Part shown: in pieces, positions 8,474 to 15,194 of the stretch
How the letters are laid out: the number at the start of each line of letters is the position of its first letter
Numbering within the stretch: the stretch's first letter is position 1
Assembly (NCBI GenBank): GCA_902826155.1
Contig: CADEDU010000007.1
Span: forward strand, 24,001 to 44,267
Origin: an uncultured beta proteobacterium
GTDB lineage: Bacteria; Pseudomonadota; Gammaproteobacteria; Burkholderiales; SG8-39
DNA: 20,267 nt
Direction: 5' to 3'
Translations under genes and position numbers: made by a program
Notes under the pieces: generated by a model
Seen by the model: the letters and a program-made list of their open reading frames with translations, nothing else
What the model was told of the DNA's origin: nothing
The model's database searches: none

Positions 8474-9847
8474 CTAGGCAGCGCGGCGCGTTTCGCGCAC
8501 GCCGACCAGTTCCTTCACGTTCGCCACGGACTGCAATCGCGCCAGCCGCTCGAACAACGCGGCCGGGTCGAGGTGCGTGACGCCGCGCGCGCAATCGATG
8601 AATTTCACGCGCAGATCCTCGTCGCGCAGCGGCAGCTTGGCGTTGCCGCGTGCAAAACGGATTTCGCCCGAATCCAGCCGGCGGCCGTCCTTCAGTTGCA
8701 CGACGACGCGATCATTCATCGCGAAGCCCGGTTCCAGCGGACAACGGGTGTCGACGGTGTTGATCGCGACCTTGGTCATCGCCTCACGCACCTCGTGCTG
8801 ATTGACGAACTGATCGGTCAGCTCGCCCAGCCCCACTCGTTTGGCCACCACCGATGAAGCCACCGCGAACTCCAGGCTGAATTTCGCCTCCAGCCCGGTG
8901 ACCGGTGCGTGGTTGCGCAGCATGCGCTCCTGTGCGGCACCCACCGTCGCCTCGACCTTGGCGACATCACCCGCATTGACGTTGTTGCGCGTGACCAGAT
9001 CGATCACGCCATCGATCACCCGATGCGTCGCGTAGCACATCGGATATTTCTTGATCGACAGGCCCAGGTCGAGGATTGCCAGTTCCTTGCCGATCGTCGC
9101 GGGTCGGGTGCGATCGACATTACCGCGCGGCGACAGCGCCGAGAGGAAGCCGTTCTGATGCTCGAAGGCGTCGGGCGCGGCAGTGAGCCCGGCCTGCGCC
9201 AGCCGCACCGACTCGATGCCGTTGGCGGCAGCGCGTCCGGCGTGAAACGGCTTGGTCATGGTGCCGAAGTTGGCGATCAGGCCTGAGGCCATGCTGCCGG
9301 CAATGGCCAGCGCGGTGCGGGCCTGCTCCGCATTGAGCTTGCGCAGATTCGCCACGGCCGCAGCCGCGGCAACCGTGCCGAACACGCCGGTGGGATGCCA
9401 GCCCTTGGTGTGATGTGAATCGGTATCGCGTCGGATCAGCTCGGCCCAGACCTCGTAGCCGACGAGGTAGGCGCGCATCACGTCGAGCCCGCTCGCGCCA
9501 AGCGCCTCGCCTTCGGCCAGCACCGCCGGTACCAGCACCGTGCTCGGATGTCCGCTCATGGCGACATCGTCGTAGTCGAGCGCGTGGCCGGCCGTGCCGT
9601 TCACCAGCGCCGCGTCGGCCGCACCGGCGAACTCATTGCCAAGCAGCAGACTCGCCTCGGCCAGACTCGATCGCCTGGCGCGCACATGACCGCGCATGAG
9701 CAGCGTAACCGGCTCGTCGCGCGCAGCCAGCATCGTTGCGATGGTGTCGATGAAGCCCGAGCGGATGATGCCCGCCGCGTCATCAGGCAGGCTGGACACG
9801 CCGGGGTTCGATACGTATGCCGCAATGCTCTCGGTAAGGCCTGCCAT
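8474..9847 (-). CDS. MmgE/PrpD family protein
   Basis: Member of the family containing 2-methylcitrate dehydratase (PrpD), cis-aconitate decarboxylase (IRG1/CAD) and related (de)hydratases, epimerases and decarboxylases. 457 residues from the ATG at 9847, chosen for its strong GAGGAGA ribosome site; the longer frame to 9901 would overlap the synthetase gene. Conserved blocks: NGTAGHALDYDD, SGHPST, KGWHPTGVFGT, GTMTKPFHAGRAAANG and KKYPMCYATHR. The Asp, three His and Lys in these blocks match the active-site set described for IRG1, so it is probably catalytic. The neighbours are acyl-CoA enzymes and there is no prpB/prpC, so propionate breakdown is not indicated. It may dehydrate, epimerise or decarboxylate a di- or tricarboxylic intermediate of the pathway. 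Confidence 0.92.
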   Translation of the reverse strand: MAGLTESIAAYVSNPGVSSLPDDAAGIIRSGFIDTIATMLAARDEPVTLLMRGHVRARRSSLAEASLLLGNEFAGAADAALVNGTAGHALDYDDVAMSGHPSTVLVPAVLAEGEALGASGLDVMRAYLVGYEVWAELIRRDTDSHHTKGWHPTGVFGTVAAAAAVANLRKLNAEQARTALAIAGSMASGLIANFGTMTKPFHAGRAAANGIESVRLAQAGLTAAPDAFEHQNGFLSALSPRGNVDRTRPATIGKELAILDLGLSIKKYPMCYATHRVIDGVIDLVTRNNVNAGDVAKVEATVGAAQERMLRNHAPVTGLEAKFSLEFAVASSVVAKRVGLGELTDQFVNQHEVREAMTKVAINTVDTRCPLEPGFAMNDRVVVQLKDGRRLDSGEIRFARGNAKLPLRDEDLRVKFIDCARGVTHLDPAALFERLARLQSVANVKELVGVRETRRAA

Positions 9848-9852
9848 CGTCG

Positions 9853-9859
9853 TCTCCTC
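9853..9859 (-). promoter_or_regulatory. Shine-Dalgarno site of the MmgE/PrpD gene
   Basis: GAGGAGA on the minus strand ends five bases before the ATG at 9847. It supports that internal start over the first possible start at 9901, which would overlap the preceding stop codon and add 18 non-conserved residues. Confidence 0.85.
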
Positions 9860-9890
9860 GTACACCTTCTGGTTCAACCTCGCGCCCCCA

Positions 9891-11453
9891 TCACCCTTCA
9901 CTCTTCACACGCAACTGCGGATGCGATCCATCCTCCAGCGCGTACCGCGACAGTATAAGTTCGCGTACCGCGCGCCGGCTGATCTTGCCCTGCGGATTGC
10001 GCGGCAGTGCCTCGACATCGACAAAGGCGCGCGGATGCTTGTGCCGGGACAGACTCGCCAGCCGCGCACGCGCTGCGTCCGCCCAGGTGCCGCGCACACC
10101 CTCGGCTGCGGCGACGATCACTTCGCCCCAGTAACCCGACGGCAGCGACGTCACGCAGACCTGGCCGCACTCGGGCAACGCGCCGATCGTGGCCTCGATC
10201 TCCTCGGGATTGACCTTGTAGCCACCGGACTTGATCACATCGGCCGCCCTGCCCGAGAGCCAGACCCGCCCGCGCTCGTCGATCGAACCCAGATCGCCGG
10301 TCTGGTGCCAGCCGCCCGCCTCGAGCGGATGGAATCCATTCGGATCGATATGACCGAGGTACATGTGCCGCGCGCGCAGATGAATCTCGCCCTGCTCGCC
10401 CATCGGCACCGGCTGACCGTTGTCGTCGCGCACTTCGATCTCCACGCCGGCTGCCGGCCAGCCCAGGCATGCGCCCGACTGGTCGGAATTCTCCGCGTCA
10501 CCGCGCTCCGTGTAGCAACGCTCGGTGTCCGCAGGCGCAAGGACGGTGATCGGGTTGGTGCATTCACCCTTGCCGTAGGTCACGCGCACCACCGGGCCGA
10601 ACATCGCCTTGGCCTTGGCGTAGGTCGCGGGCGTGAGCGTCTGCGTGCCAGTGAACAGACAGCGCACGCCCAGAAAGCGCCGGTCGCCGAACGATTCAGC
10701 GAGCTTGTTGATCACCGTCGGCGGCGCGAACACGGTATCCACTTCGCCGCGTGACAACATCGGCCCGACCTTCGCGGGATCGACGCCGTTCAGCAGCACC
10801 GATACACCGCCGTAGTCGGTCCACGCCGCATTCATCAGCGCGGAGCCGTGCGAAAACGGCGTCATCAGCAGCACGCGCGAGTGCGGTCCGGGTGTGTACG
10901 GCAACGCCTGCTTGAGCATGGCGTTAGCGAGCCAGCGCCGGCCGTGTGAGTAGACCAATCCCTTCGGGCGGCCGGTCGTGCCCGAGGAGGAGATCACCTT
11001 GCCCCACGCACCGGCATCGACGGGCGCGAGCGTGTGGCCGTCGTCGGTGAGGTCGATGTCATCGAGCACGATCGGCTCGTAGCCCATCTCGCGAAACGCA
11101 GCGGCGCGGCTCGCCTGGGTGACGACGTAACGGAACTTCGCGAGCGAGCCGAACCACTGCACCTCTGCGGGCGTGAGCGTGTGCGGCATCGGCGATTCGG
11201 CCGCGCCCGAGAGCGTGATGCCGTAGCTCACCCACACCACCTCCAGGCAGTTCGGCATCGACCAGGCAACGCTTTCGCCGGGTTGCACGCGAAGCGCCTG
11301 GAGCTTGCGCGCCATCGCGTGCGCGCCCGCGGATAGCTGGCGGTACGTGAGTGCGCGTTCGCCGTCGGTGACGGCGGGCAGATCACCGAAGCGCGCCGCG
11401 AGGACGCGCAGTTCGTGCGACCAGGGAATGGATTGAATCGTGCTCGAAGTCAG
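9891..11453 (-). CDS. AMP-binding acyl-CoA synthetase (start codon non-canonical or damaged)
   Basis: ANL-superfamily ligase that adenylates a carboxylic acid and transfers it to CoA. Visible are the P-loop SSSGTTGRPKG (about 155-165 of the extended protein), YGKGE in place of the usual YG(x)TE, TGDLGSIDERGRVWLSGRAAD with the hinge region, and the C-terminal catalytic lysine in NPQGKISRR (about Lys490). The first ATG in frame (11315) would drop about 46 residues that clearly belong to the fold (WSHELRVLAARFGDLP, then DGERALTYRQLS). Upstream of it the frame is open to 11516 with no ATG, GTG or TTG; the best candidate is CTG at 11453, overlapping the upstream stop as CTGA. That gives 520 residues, a normal length. 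ATT codons at 11438 and 11429 are other options, or a sequence error. It presumably activates the pathway's starting acid. Family certain, start uncertain. Confidence 0.9.
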   Translation of the reverse strand: MTSSTIQSIPWSHELRVLAARFGDLPAVTDGERALTYRQLSAGAHAMARKLQALRVQPGESVAWSMPNCLEVVWVSYGITLSGAAESPMPHTLTPAEVQWFGSLAKFRYVVTQASRAAAFREMGYEPIVLDDIDLTDDGHTLAPVDAGAWGKVISSSGTTGRPKGLVYSHGRRWLANAMLKQALPYTPGPHSRVLLMTPFSHGSALMNAAWTDYGGVSVLLNGVDPAKVGPMLSRGEVDTVFAPPTVINKLAESFGDRRFLGVRCLFTGTQTLTPATYAKAKAMFGPVVRVTYGKGECTNPITVLAPADTERCYTERGDAENSDQSGACLGWPAAGVEIEVRDDNGQPVPMGEQGEIHLRARHMYLGHIDPNGFHPLEAGGWHQTGDLGSIDERGRVWLSGRAADVIKSGGYKVNPEEIEATIGALPECGQVCVTSLPSGYWGEVIVAAAEGVRGTWADAARARLASLSRHKHPRAFVDVEALPRNPQGKISRRAVRELILSRYALEDGSHPQLRVKSEG

Positions 11454-12625
11454 ATCTTGTTCCGCTCGATCATCTGCCGCGCGATGATAATGCGCTGCAT
11501 TTCGTTGGTGCCTTCACCGATGCACATCAGCGGCGCGTCGCGATAGAGCCGCTCGATCGGAAACTCCTTCGAATAGCCGTAGCCGCCGAAGATGCGCATC
11601 GCCTCGGTGGAATTCTCCAGCGCGGCTTCCGAGGCGAAGTACTTCGCCATGCCCGCCTCCATGTCGCAGCGCCGGCCTTCGTCGTACGCCTTGGCGGCCT
11701 GCTCGACCAGCAGTCGCGCCGCCTCGTGGCGCGTGGCCATCTCACCCAGCTTGAGCTGGATGGCCTGATGCTCGCAGATCGGCTTGCCGAAGGTCTTGCG
11801 CATCTGTGAATAACGCACCGACTCGTCGAGCGCCGCCTTGGCGATGCCCACGCCGCGCGCGGCAACGTTGATGCGCCCCAGCTCCAGTCCGCTCACTGCC
11901 AGATAGAAGCCCTGCCCTTCGTCGGCGAGCAGGTTGTCGGCGCTCACCTTGAAGTTGTCGAACACGAGTTCGGCCGAATCGATGCCCTTGTAGCCGAGCT
12001 TTTCCAATTTGCGCGAGACGGCGAAGCCCGGCCCCTTCTCGAAGATGAACATCGACATGCCCTTGCGCGCCGGCTGCGCACTCGGGTCTGTTTTCACCAG
12101 CACGGCGAAGGCCGAGCCCTGGATGCCGTTGGAGATCCAGGTCTTGGTGCCGTTGACGATGTAGTGCTTGCCGTCTTTGGTGGCGCGCGTGCGGATGCCT
12201 TGCAGATCCGTGCCGGCATCGGGCTCGGTGAGCCCAAGCCCGCCGCGCAGCTCGCCCGAGCACATCCGCGGCAGCCATCGCTTCTTCTGCTCGTCGGTGC
12301 CGAACTTCTCCACCAGCGTGGCCATCATCAGATGCGAATTGAAGATGCCGGTGAGCGACATCCACACCGACGAGATCCGCGTGACGATCTTGGCGTACGT
12401 GCTCGCCGACAGCCCCAGGCCACCCCACTGCGGATCGATCACCGCGCCGAACAGTCCGAACTCCTTCATGCGCTCGACCATCTCGGCGGGCCACACGTCA
12501 TCGTGTTCGAGCTTCATCGCGTTCGGGCGCACGTCTTTCTCGAGCCAGCGATCGATCGCCTCGAGCATCGCGGCTTCTTCGGCCGGATCGGTCTGACGCA
12601 CGGGCCGGGTCACTTGCAGTTGCAT
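11450..12625 (-). CDS. Acyl-CoA dehydrogenase A (catalytic Glu in classical position)
   Basis: FAD-dependent acyl-CoA dehydrogenase of 391 residues. FAD/substrate barrel motif GLTEPDAGTD (131-140), RKTFGKPICEHQAIQ (276-290), FGGYGYSKEFPIERLYRD (346-363) and IGEGTNEMQR (369-378), with Glu371 at the MCAD/SCAD catalytic position. The helix-G position used by isovaleryl-CoA dehydrogenase holds Gly250 (LELGR), so this enzyme and its operon partner at 7328-8455 use alternative catalytic sites. The start ATG at 12625 has GGAGGAA six bases upstream. The stop TGA sits inside the CTGA at which the acyl-CoA synthetase may begin. It follows the deacetylase-like gene by 52 bp. It likely catalyses one desaturation of the activated acid; glutaryl-, butyryl- or other short-acyl specificity cannot be told apart here. 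Confidence 0.94.
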   Translation of the reverse strand: MQLQVTRPVRQTDPAEEAAMLEAIDRWLEKDVRPNAMKLEHDDVWPAEMVERMKEFGLFGAVIDPQWGGLGLSASTYAKIVTRISSVWMSLTGIFNSHLMMATLVEKFGTDEQKKRWLPRMCSGELRGGLGLTEPDAGTDLQGIRTRATKDGKHYIVNGTKTWISNGIQGSAFAVLVKTDPSAQPARKGMSMFIFEKGPGFAVSRKLEKLGYKGIDSAELVFDNFKVSADNLLADEGQGFYLAVSGLELGRINVAARGVGIAKAALDESVRYSQMRKTFGKPICEHQAIQLKLGEMATRHEAARLLVEQAAKAYDEGRRCDMEAGMAKYFASEAALENSTEAMRIFGGYGYSKEFPIERLYRDAPLMCIGEGTNEMQRIIIARQMIERNKI

Positions 12626-12677
12626 GGCGGATTCCTCCGGGTGATGTTCGATTCAATACAGGATGCGATTCAGGTGT

Positions 12678-13544
12678 TCAGCGCGCGGGCGCCGCGACGC
12701 TTTGCGCGAAATGCTCGGCGATCGCCAGGCGCGTGGTGATCCAGACATTGGGCCTGCTGCGCACGTGCTGCAGAAATTTGTCGAAGGCGCCGATGCGCCC
12801 GGGGCGGCCGATGATGCGCAGGTGCAGGCCGATCGACATCATGCGCGGGGCATGCCTGCCCTCCTGGTACAGCCATTCGAACGTGTCGATGGCGTAACGA
12901 AGCCAATGCTCGGTGGGCAGCGCCGGATCGGTCCAGAACTTCATGTCGTTGGTATCGAGCGCGTACGGCACGATGACGATCGGCTTGCCGCCGTTGCCGT
13001 CCCAGAACGGCTGATCGTCGGAGTAGTCGTCCATGTGATAGCGAAACCCCTCCTCGGCCAACAACCGGCGCGTGTTCGGCGTGAGCAGATAGCGCGACAG
13101 CCATCCGAGCGGACGTTTGCCGGTGGTCTGCTCGATCGAGGCCACCGCCTTGCGGATGAACGCGCGCTCGGCGGCTTCGTCCATGTGGAACTGGTGCACC
13201 CAGCGCCAGCCGTGCGAGCACACCTCGTGGCCCTGGCGAACGATTTCACCGGCCAGCTCCGGCGCGCGCTCCAACGCAACGGCTGCCGCGGTGAACGTAG
13301 CCCGCACGCCGTACTGCTCGAGCAAGCGCATCACGCGCGGTGCGCCGGCGTTGATGCCGTAGCGATAGTTCGACTCGTTGCCGTAGTTGCGGATCGGCTT
13401 CTTGAGGGTGATGCCCAGTTCGTCGACCGGCTCGGGCCCGCGATCGCCCTCGGCGATCGAACTCTCGGCGCCTTCCTCGACGTTGACGACCACCGACAGC
13501 GCCAGTTGCGCGCCGTCGGGCCAGCGATAAGTATGTTGCGCCAT
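12678..13544 (-). CDS. Polysaccharide deacetylase-family protein, PuuE allantoinase-like
   Basis: 288-residue (beta/alpha) NodB-fold protein. Instead of the metal-binding TFDD of NodB deacetylases it has NVEEGAE (21-27), matching NYEEG of PuuE-type cyclic-amide hydrolases, which are reported to work without bound metal. SHGWRWVHQ (110-118) is the PuuE form of motif 2, and GWLSRYLLTPNTRRLLAEEGF (147-167) and HLRIIGRPGR (241-250) also fit. There is no signal peptide, so it acts in the cytoplasm rather than on cell-wall polymers. It is the first gene of the minus-strand cluster; the ATG at 13544 has no evident ribosome site. Ureide-pathway genes are absent, so allantoin is not clearly the substrate. 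It could hydrolyse another cyclic amide or an N-acyl bond. Confidence 0.87.
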   Translation of the reverse strand: MAQHTYRWPDGAQLALSVVVNVEEGAESSIAEGDRGPEPVDELGITLKKPIRNYGNESNYRYGINAGAPRVMRLLEQYGVRATFTAAAVALERAPELAGEIVRQGHEVCSHGWRWVHQFHMDEAAERAFIRKAVASIEQTTGKRPLGWLSRYLLTPNTRRLLAEEGFRYHMDDYSDDQPFWDGNGGKPIVIVPYALDTNDMKFWTDPALPTEHWLRYAIDTFEWLYQEGRHAPRMMSIGLHLRIIGRPGRIGAFDKFLQHVRSRPNVWITTRLAIAEHFAQSVAAPAR

Positions 13545-13567
13545 GTTCGTGTGTCAGGGTGCGTCGA

Positions 13568-13598
13568 GGCGTTTCGAATCGTCTCGGGGCGTCTCGAA
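13568..13598. repeat. Direct repeat with 20-bp period in divergent control region
   Basis: GGCGTTTCGAA (13568-13578) and GGCGTCTCGAA (13588-13598) match at 10 of 11 positions and start exactly 20 bp apart, about two helical turns, so a dimeric regulator could contact both on one DNA face. They lie downstream of the proposed minus-strand promoter, between it and the ATG at 13544. Confidence 0.4.
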
Positions 13599-13599
13599 A

Positions 13600-13660
13600 A
13601 ATTGCCACACCGACGCGGTAGTCACCGCCGCGGGCGAGGCGAGAGGCAGGTGCGGCAAAT
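13600..13660. repeat. Imperfect inverted repeat with TTGCC/GGCAA half-sites
   Basis: AATTGCCACACC (13600-13611) and GGTGCGGCAAAT (13649-13660) are reverse complements at 10 of 12 positions. The right arm overlaps the proposed -10 element of the minus-strand operon. The arrangement resembles separated operator half-sites, but no regulator gene is in the window. Confidence 0.4.
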
Positions 13661-13687
13661 TCTCGGTGCAAAGCGCGGACCCGTCAA
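13659..13687 (-). promoter_or_regulatory. Candidate sigma-70 promoter of the minus-strand catabolic operon
   Basis: On the minus strand TTGACG (13687-13682) and GAGAAT (13664-13659) are separated by 17 bases. The -35 matches consensus at five of six positions, the -10 at four. It would give a leader of roughly 105 bases before the ATG at 13544. Placement upstream of the first gene of the cluster supports it; GC-rich DNA makes chance matches possible. Confidence 0.35.
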
Positions 13688-13703
13688 TTTCAAAAACCGA
13701 TCG

Positions 13704-13732
13704 CGGAGTATCCTCCGGCGCACAAGGAGGAT
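13704..13732 (+). promoter_or_regulatory. Candidate RNA switch covering the amidohydrolase ribosome-binding site
   Basis: ATCCTCC (13710-13716) is perfectly complementary to GGAGGAT (13726-13732), which contains the Shine-Dalgarno sequence, leaving a 9-base loop. The same CTCC is also part of a competing hairpin CGGAG-TATC-CTCCG (13704-13717). The two pairings exclude each other, so the leader has the anti-anti-SD / anti-SD / SD order of a translational switch. Seen by base pairing only; no known riboswitch aptamer was recognised. Confidence 0.4.
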
Positions 13733-13739
13733 CGTCACG

Positions 13740-15194
13740 ATGAGCGCCACCATGCGTTCGGCGGATATTCGCCGCCGGCTCGATCATCCGATCATCGACG
13801 GCGACGGGCACCTCGTCGAATGTCCGCCGGTGCTGATCGACTACCTCAAGCAGGTAGCGGGTCCGCGCATCGCCGAGCGCTACGTCGACACGATGCGCCA
13901 GGGCGCCTGGGGCAACTGGCGCGATCTCGCGCCGGCCGAAAGGCGCGAGCGCGGCATCATGCGCCGACCGTTCTGGGTGATGCCGGCCAACACCATCGAC
14001 CGCGCCACCGCGCTACTGCCCAATCTGATGCGCCAGCGTCTGGACGAGTTCGGCATCGATTTTCAGATCGTGTATCCGACGATCGCGATCCCGTTCATCT
14101 CGGGTGCGATCGATGAGGAACTGCGCCGCGCGATGTGCCGCGCGCTCAATACGATGTACGCCGAGCTCTTCCGCGGACACGCCTCGCGCATGACACCGGC
14201 TGCGACCATCCCCACGCACACGCCGCAGGAAGCGCTGGAAGAACTCGACTACGCCGTCGGCACGCTCGGGCTGAAGACCGCGATGATCGCCGGCACGGTG
14301 CAACGCCCGCTATCGGCGGTCGCGAGGGATCGCCCGGAACTCGCGCCGTACGCGTTCTGGATCGATCCGCTCGCGCTCGATTCCGCCTACGACTACGACC
14401 CGGTGTGGCGGCGCTGCGTCGAGCTCGGCGTCGCGCCCGCCACGCACAACAACTCGATGGGCTGGGGCACGCGCCGCTCGAGCACCAGCTTCGTCTACAA
14501 CCACATTGGCCATTTCGCCGCCGCGGCTGAAGCGTTCGCCAAGGCGCTGTTCCTGGGTGGGGTCACGCATCGCTTCCCGCAGCTCAAGTTCGCCTTTCTC
14601 GAAGGCGGCGTCGGCTGGGCGGCGAACCTATACAACGATTTGTGCGAGCACTGGGAGAAGCGCAACGTCGCGGCGATGCATCGCAACCTCGCGCCCGCGC
14701 TGGTCGATCGCGCCGAGCTGCGCCGACTGTTCGAAGAACATGGCGACGATCGCTATCGGGCCAAGGCAGCGGAAATCGAGCACGGCTGGGACCATGCCCT
14801 GGTCTCACCCGACGGTGATGAATCCGAGCCGAGCGACGAGTTCGCCGCGTGCGCGATCAGCGAAGCGCGCGATCTGTACGAGCGGTTCGTGCCGAACTTC
14901 TACTTCGGCTGCGAGGCCGACGATCGCATGACCACAGTCGCCTTCAATCGCAAGCTCAATCACTTCGGCGCGAAGCTCAAGGCGGTGTTCGGCTCGGACG
15001 TCGGGCATTTCGACGTGACCGACATGAGCGCAGTGCTGGCCGAAGCCTATGAGCTGGTCGAGGACGGCCTGCTCACCGCGGATGACTTCCGCGCTTTCAC
15101 ATTCGGGCATGTAGCCGAGCTGCACGCCGGCATGAATCCGCGATTCTTCGCTGGGACAGTGGTCGAGCAGGCCGTCGGCGCGGTGCTGGGCTGA
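13740..15194 (+). CDS. Amidohydrolase-2 family (ACMSD-like) metal-dependent hydrolase/decarboxylase
   Basis: TIM-barrel enzyme of 484 residues from the family that includes 2-amino-3-carboxymuconate-6-semialdehyde decarboxylase and related hydrolases, decarboxylases and hydratases. Start at 13740 is set by AAGGAGG (13724-13730); the frame extends far upstream only by chance. IIDGDGHLVE (18-27) stands at strand 1, with Asp22-x-His24 instead of the canonical His-x-His; further likely ligands are His236 (PATHNN) and Asp420 in VFGSDVGHFDV. FLEGGVGWAANLYNDLCEHW (286-305) is a typical block of this subgroup. It is divergent from the catabolic operon across 195 bp and may share its control. It could hydrolyse or decarboxylate an intermediate of that pathway. 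It ends directly against the stop of the HipA-like gene. Confidence 0.9.
   Translation: MSATMRSADIRRRLDHPIIDGDGHLVECPPVLIDYLKQVAGPRIAERYVDTMRQGAWGNWRDLAPAERRERGIMRRPFWVMPANTIDRATALLPNLMRQRLDEFGIDFQIVYPTIAIPFISGAIDEELRRAMCRALNTMYAELFRGHASRMTPAATIPTHTPQEALEELDYAVGTLGLKTAMIAGTVQRPLSAVARDRPELAPYAFWIDPLALDSAYDYDPVWRRCVELGVAPATHNNSMGWGTRRSSTSFVYNHIGHFAAAAEAFAKALFLGGVTHRFPQLKFAFLEGGVGWAANLYNDLCEHWEKRNVAAMHRNLAPALVDRAELRRLFEEHGDDRYRAKAAEIEHGWDHALVSPDGDESEPSDEFAACAISEARDLYERFVPNFYFGCEADDRMTTVAFNRKLNHFGAKLKAVFGSDVGHFDVTDMSAVLAEAYELVEDGLLTADDFRAFTFGHVAELHAGMNPRFFAGTVVEQAVGAVLG

Noticed and set aside
12663..13739. Open frame upstream of the amidohydrolase start on the plus strand
   Set aside because: It runs antisense to the PuuE-like gene and has no family resemblance before MSATMRSADI; the AAGGAGG at 13724-13730 fits the start at 13740.
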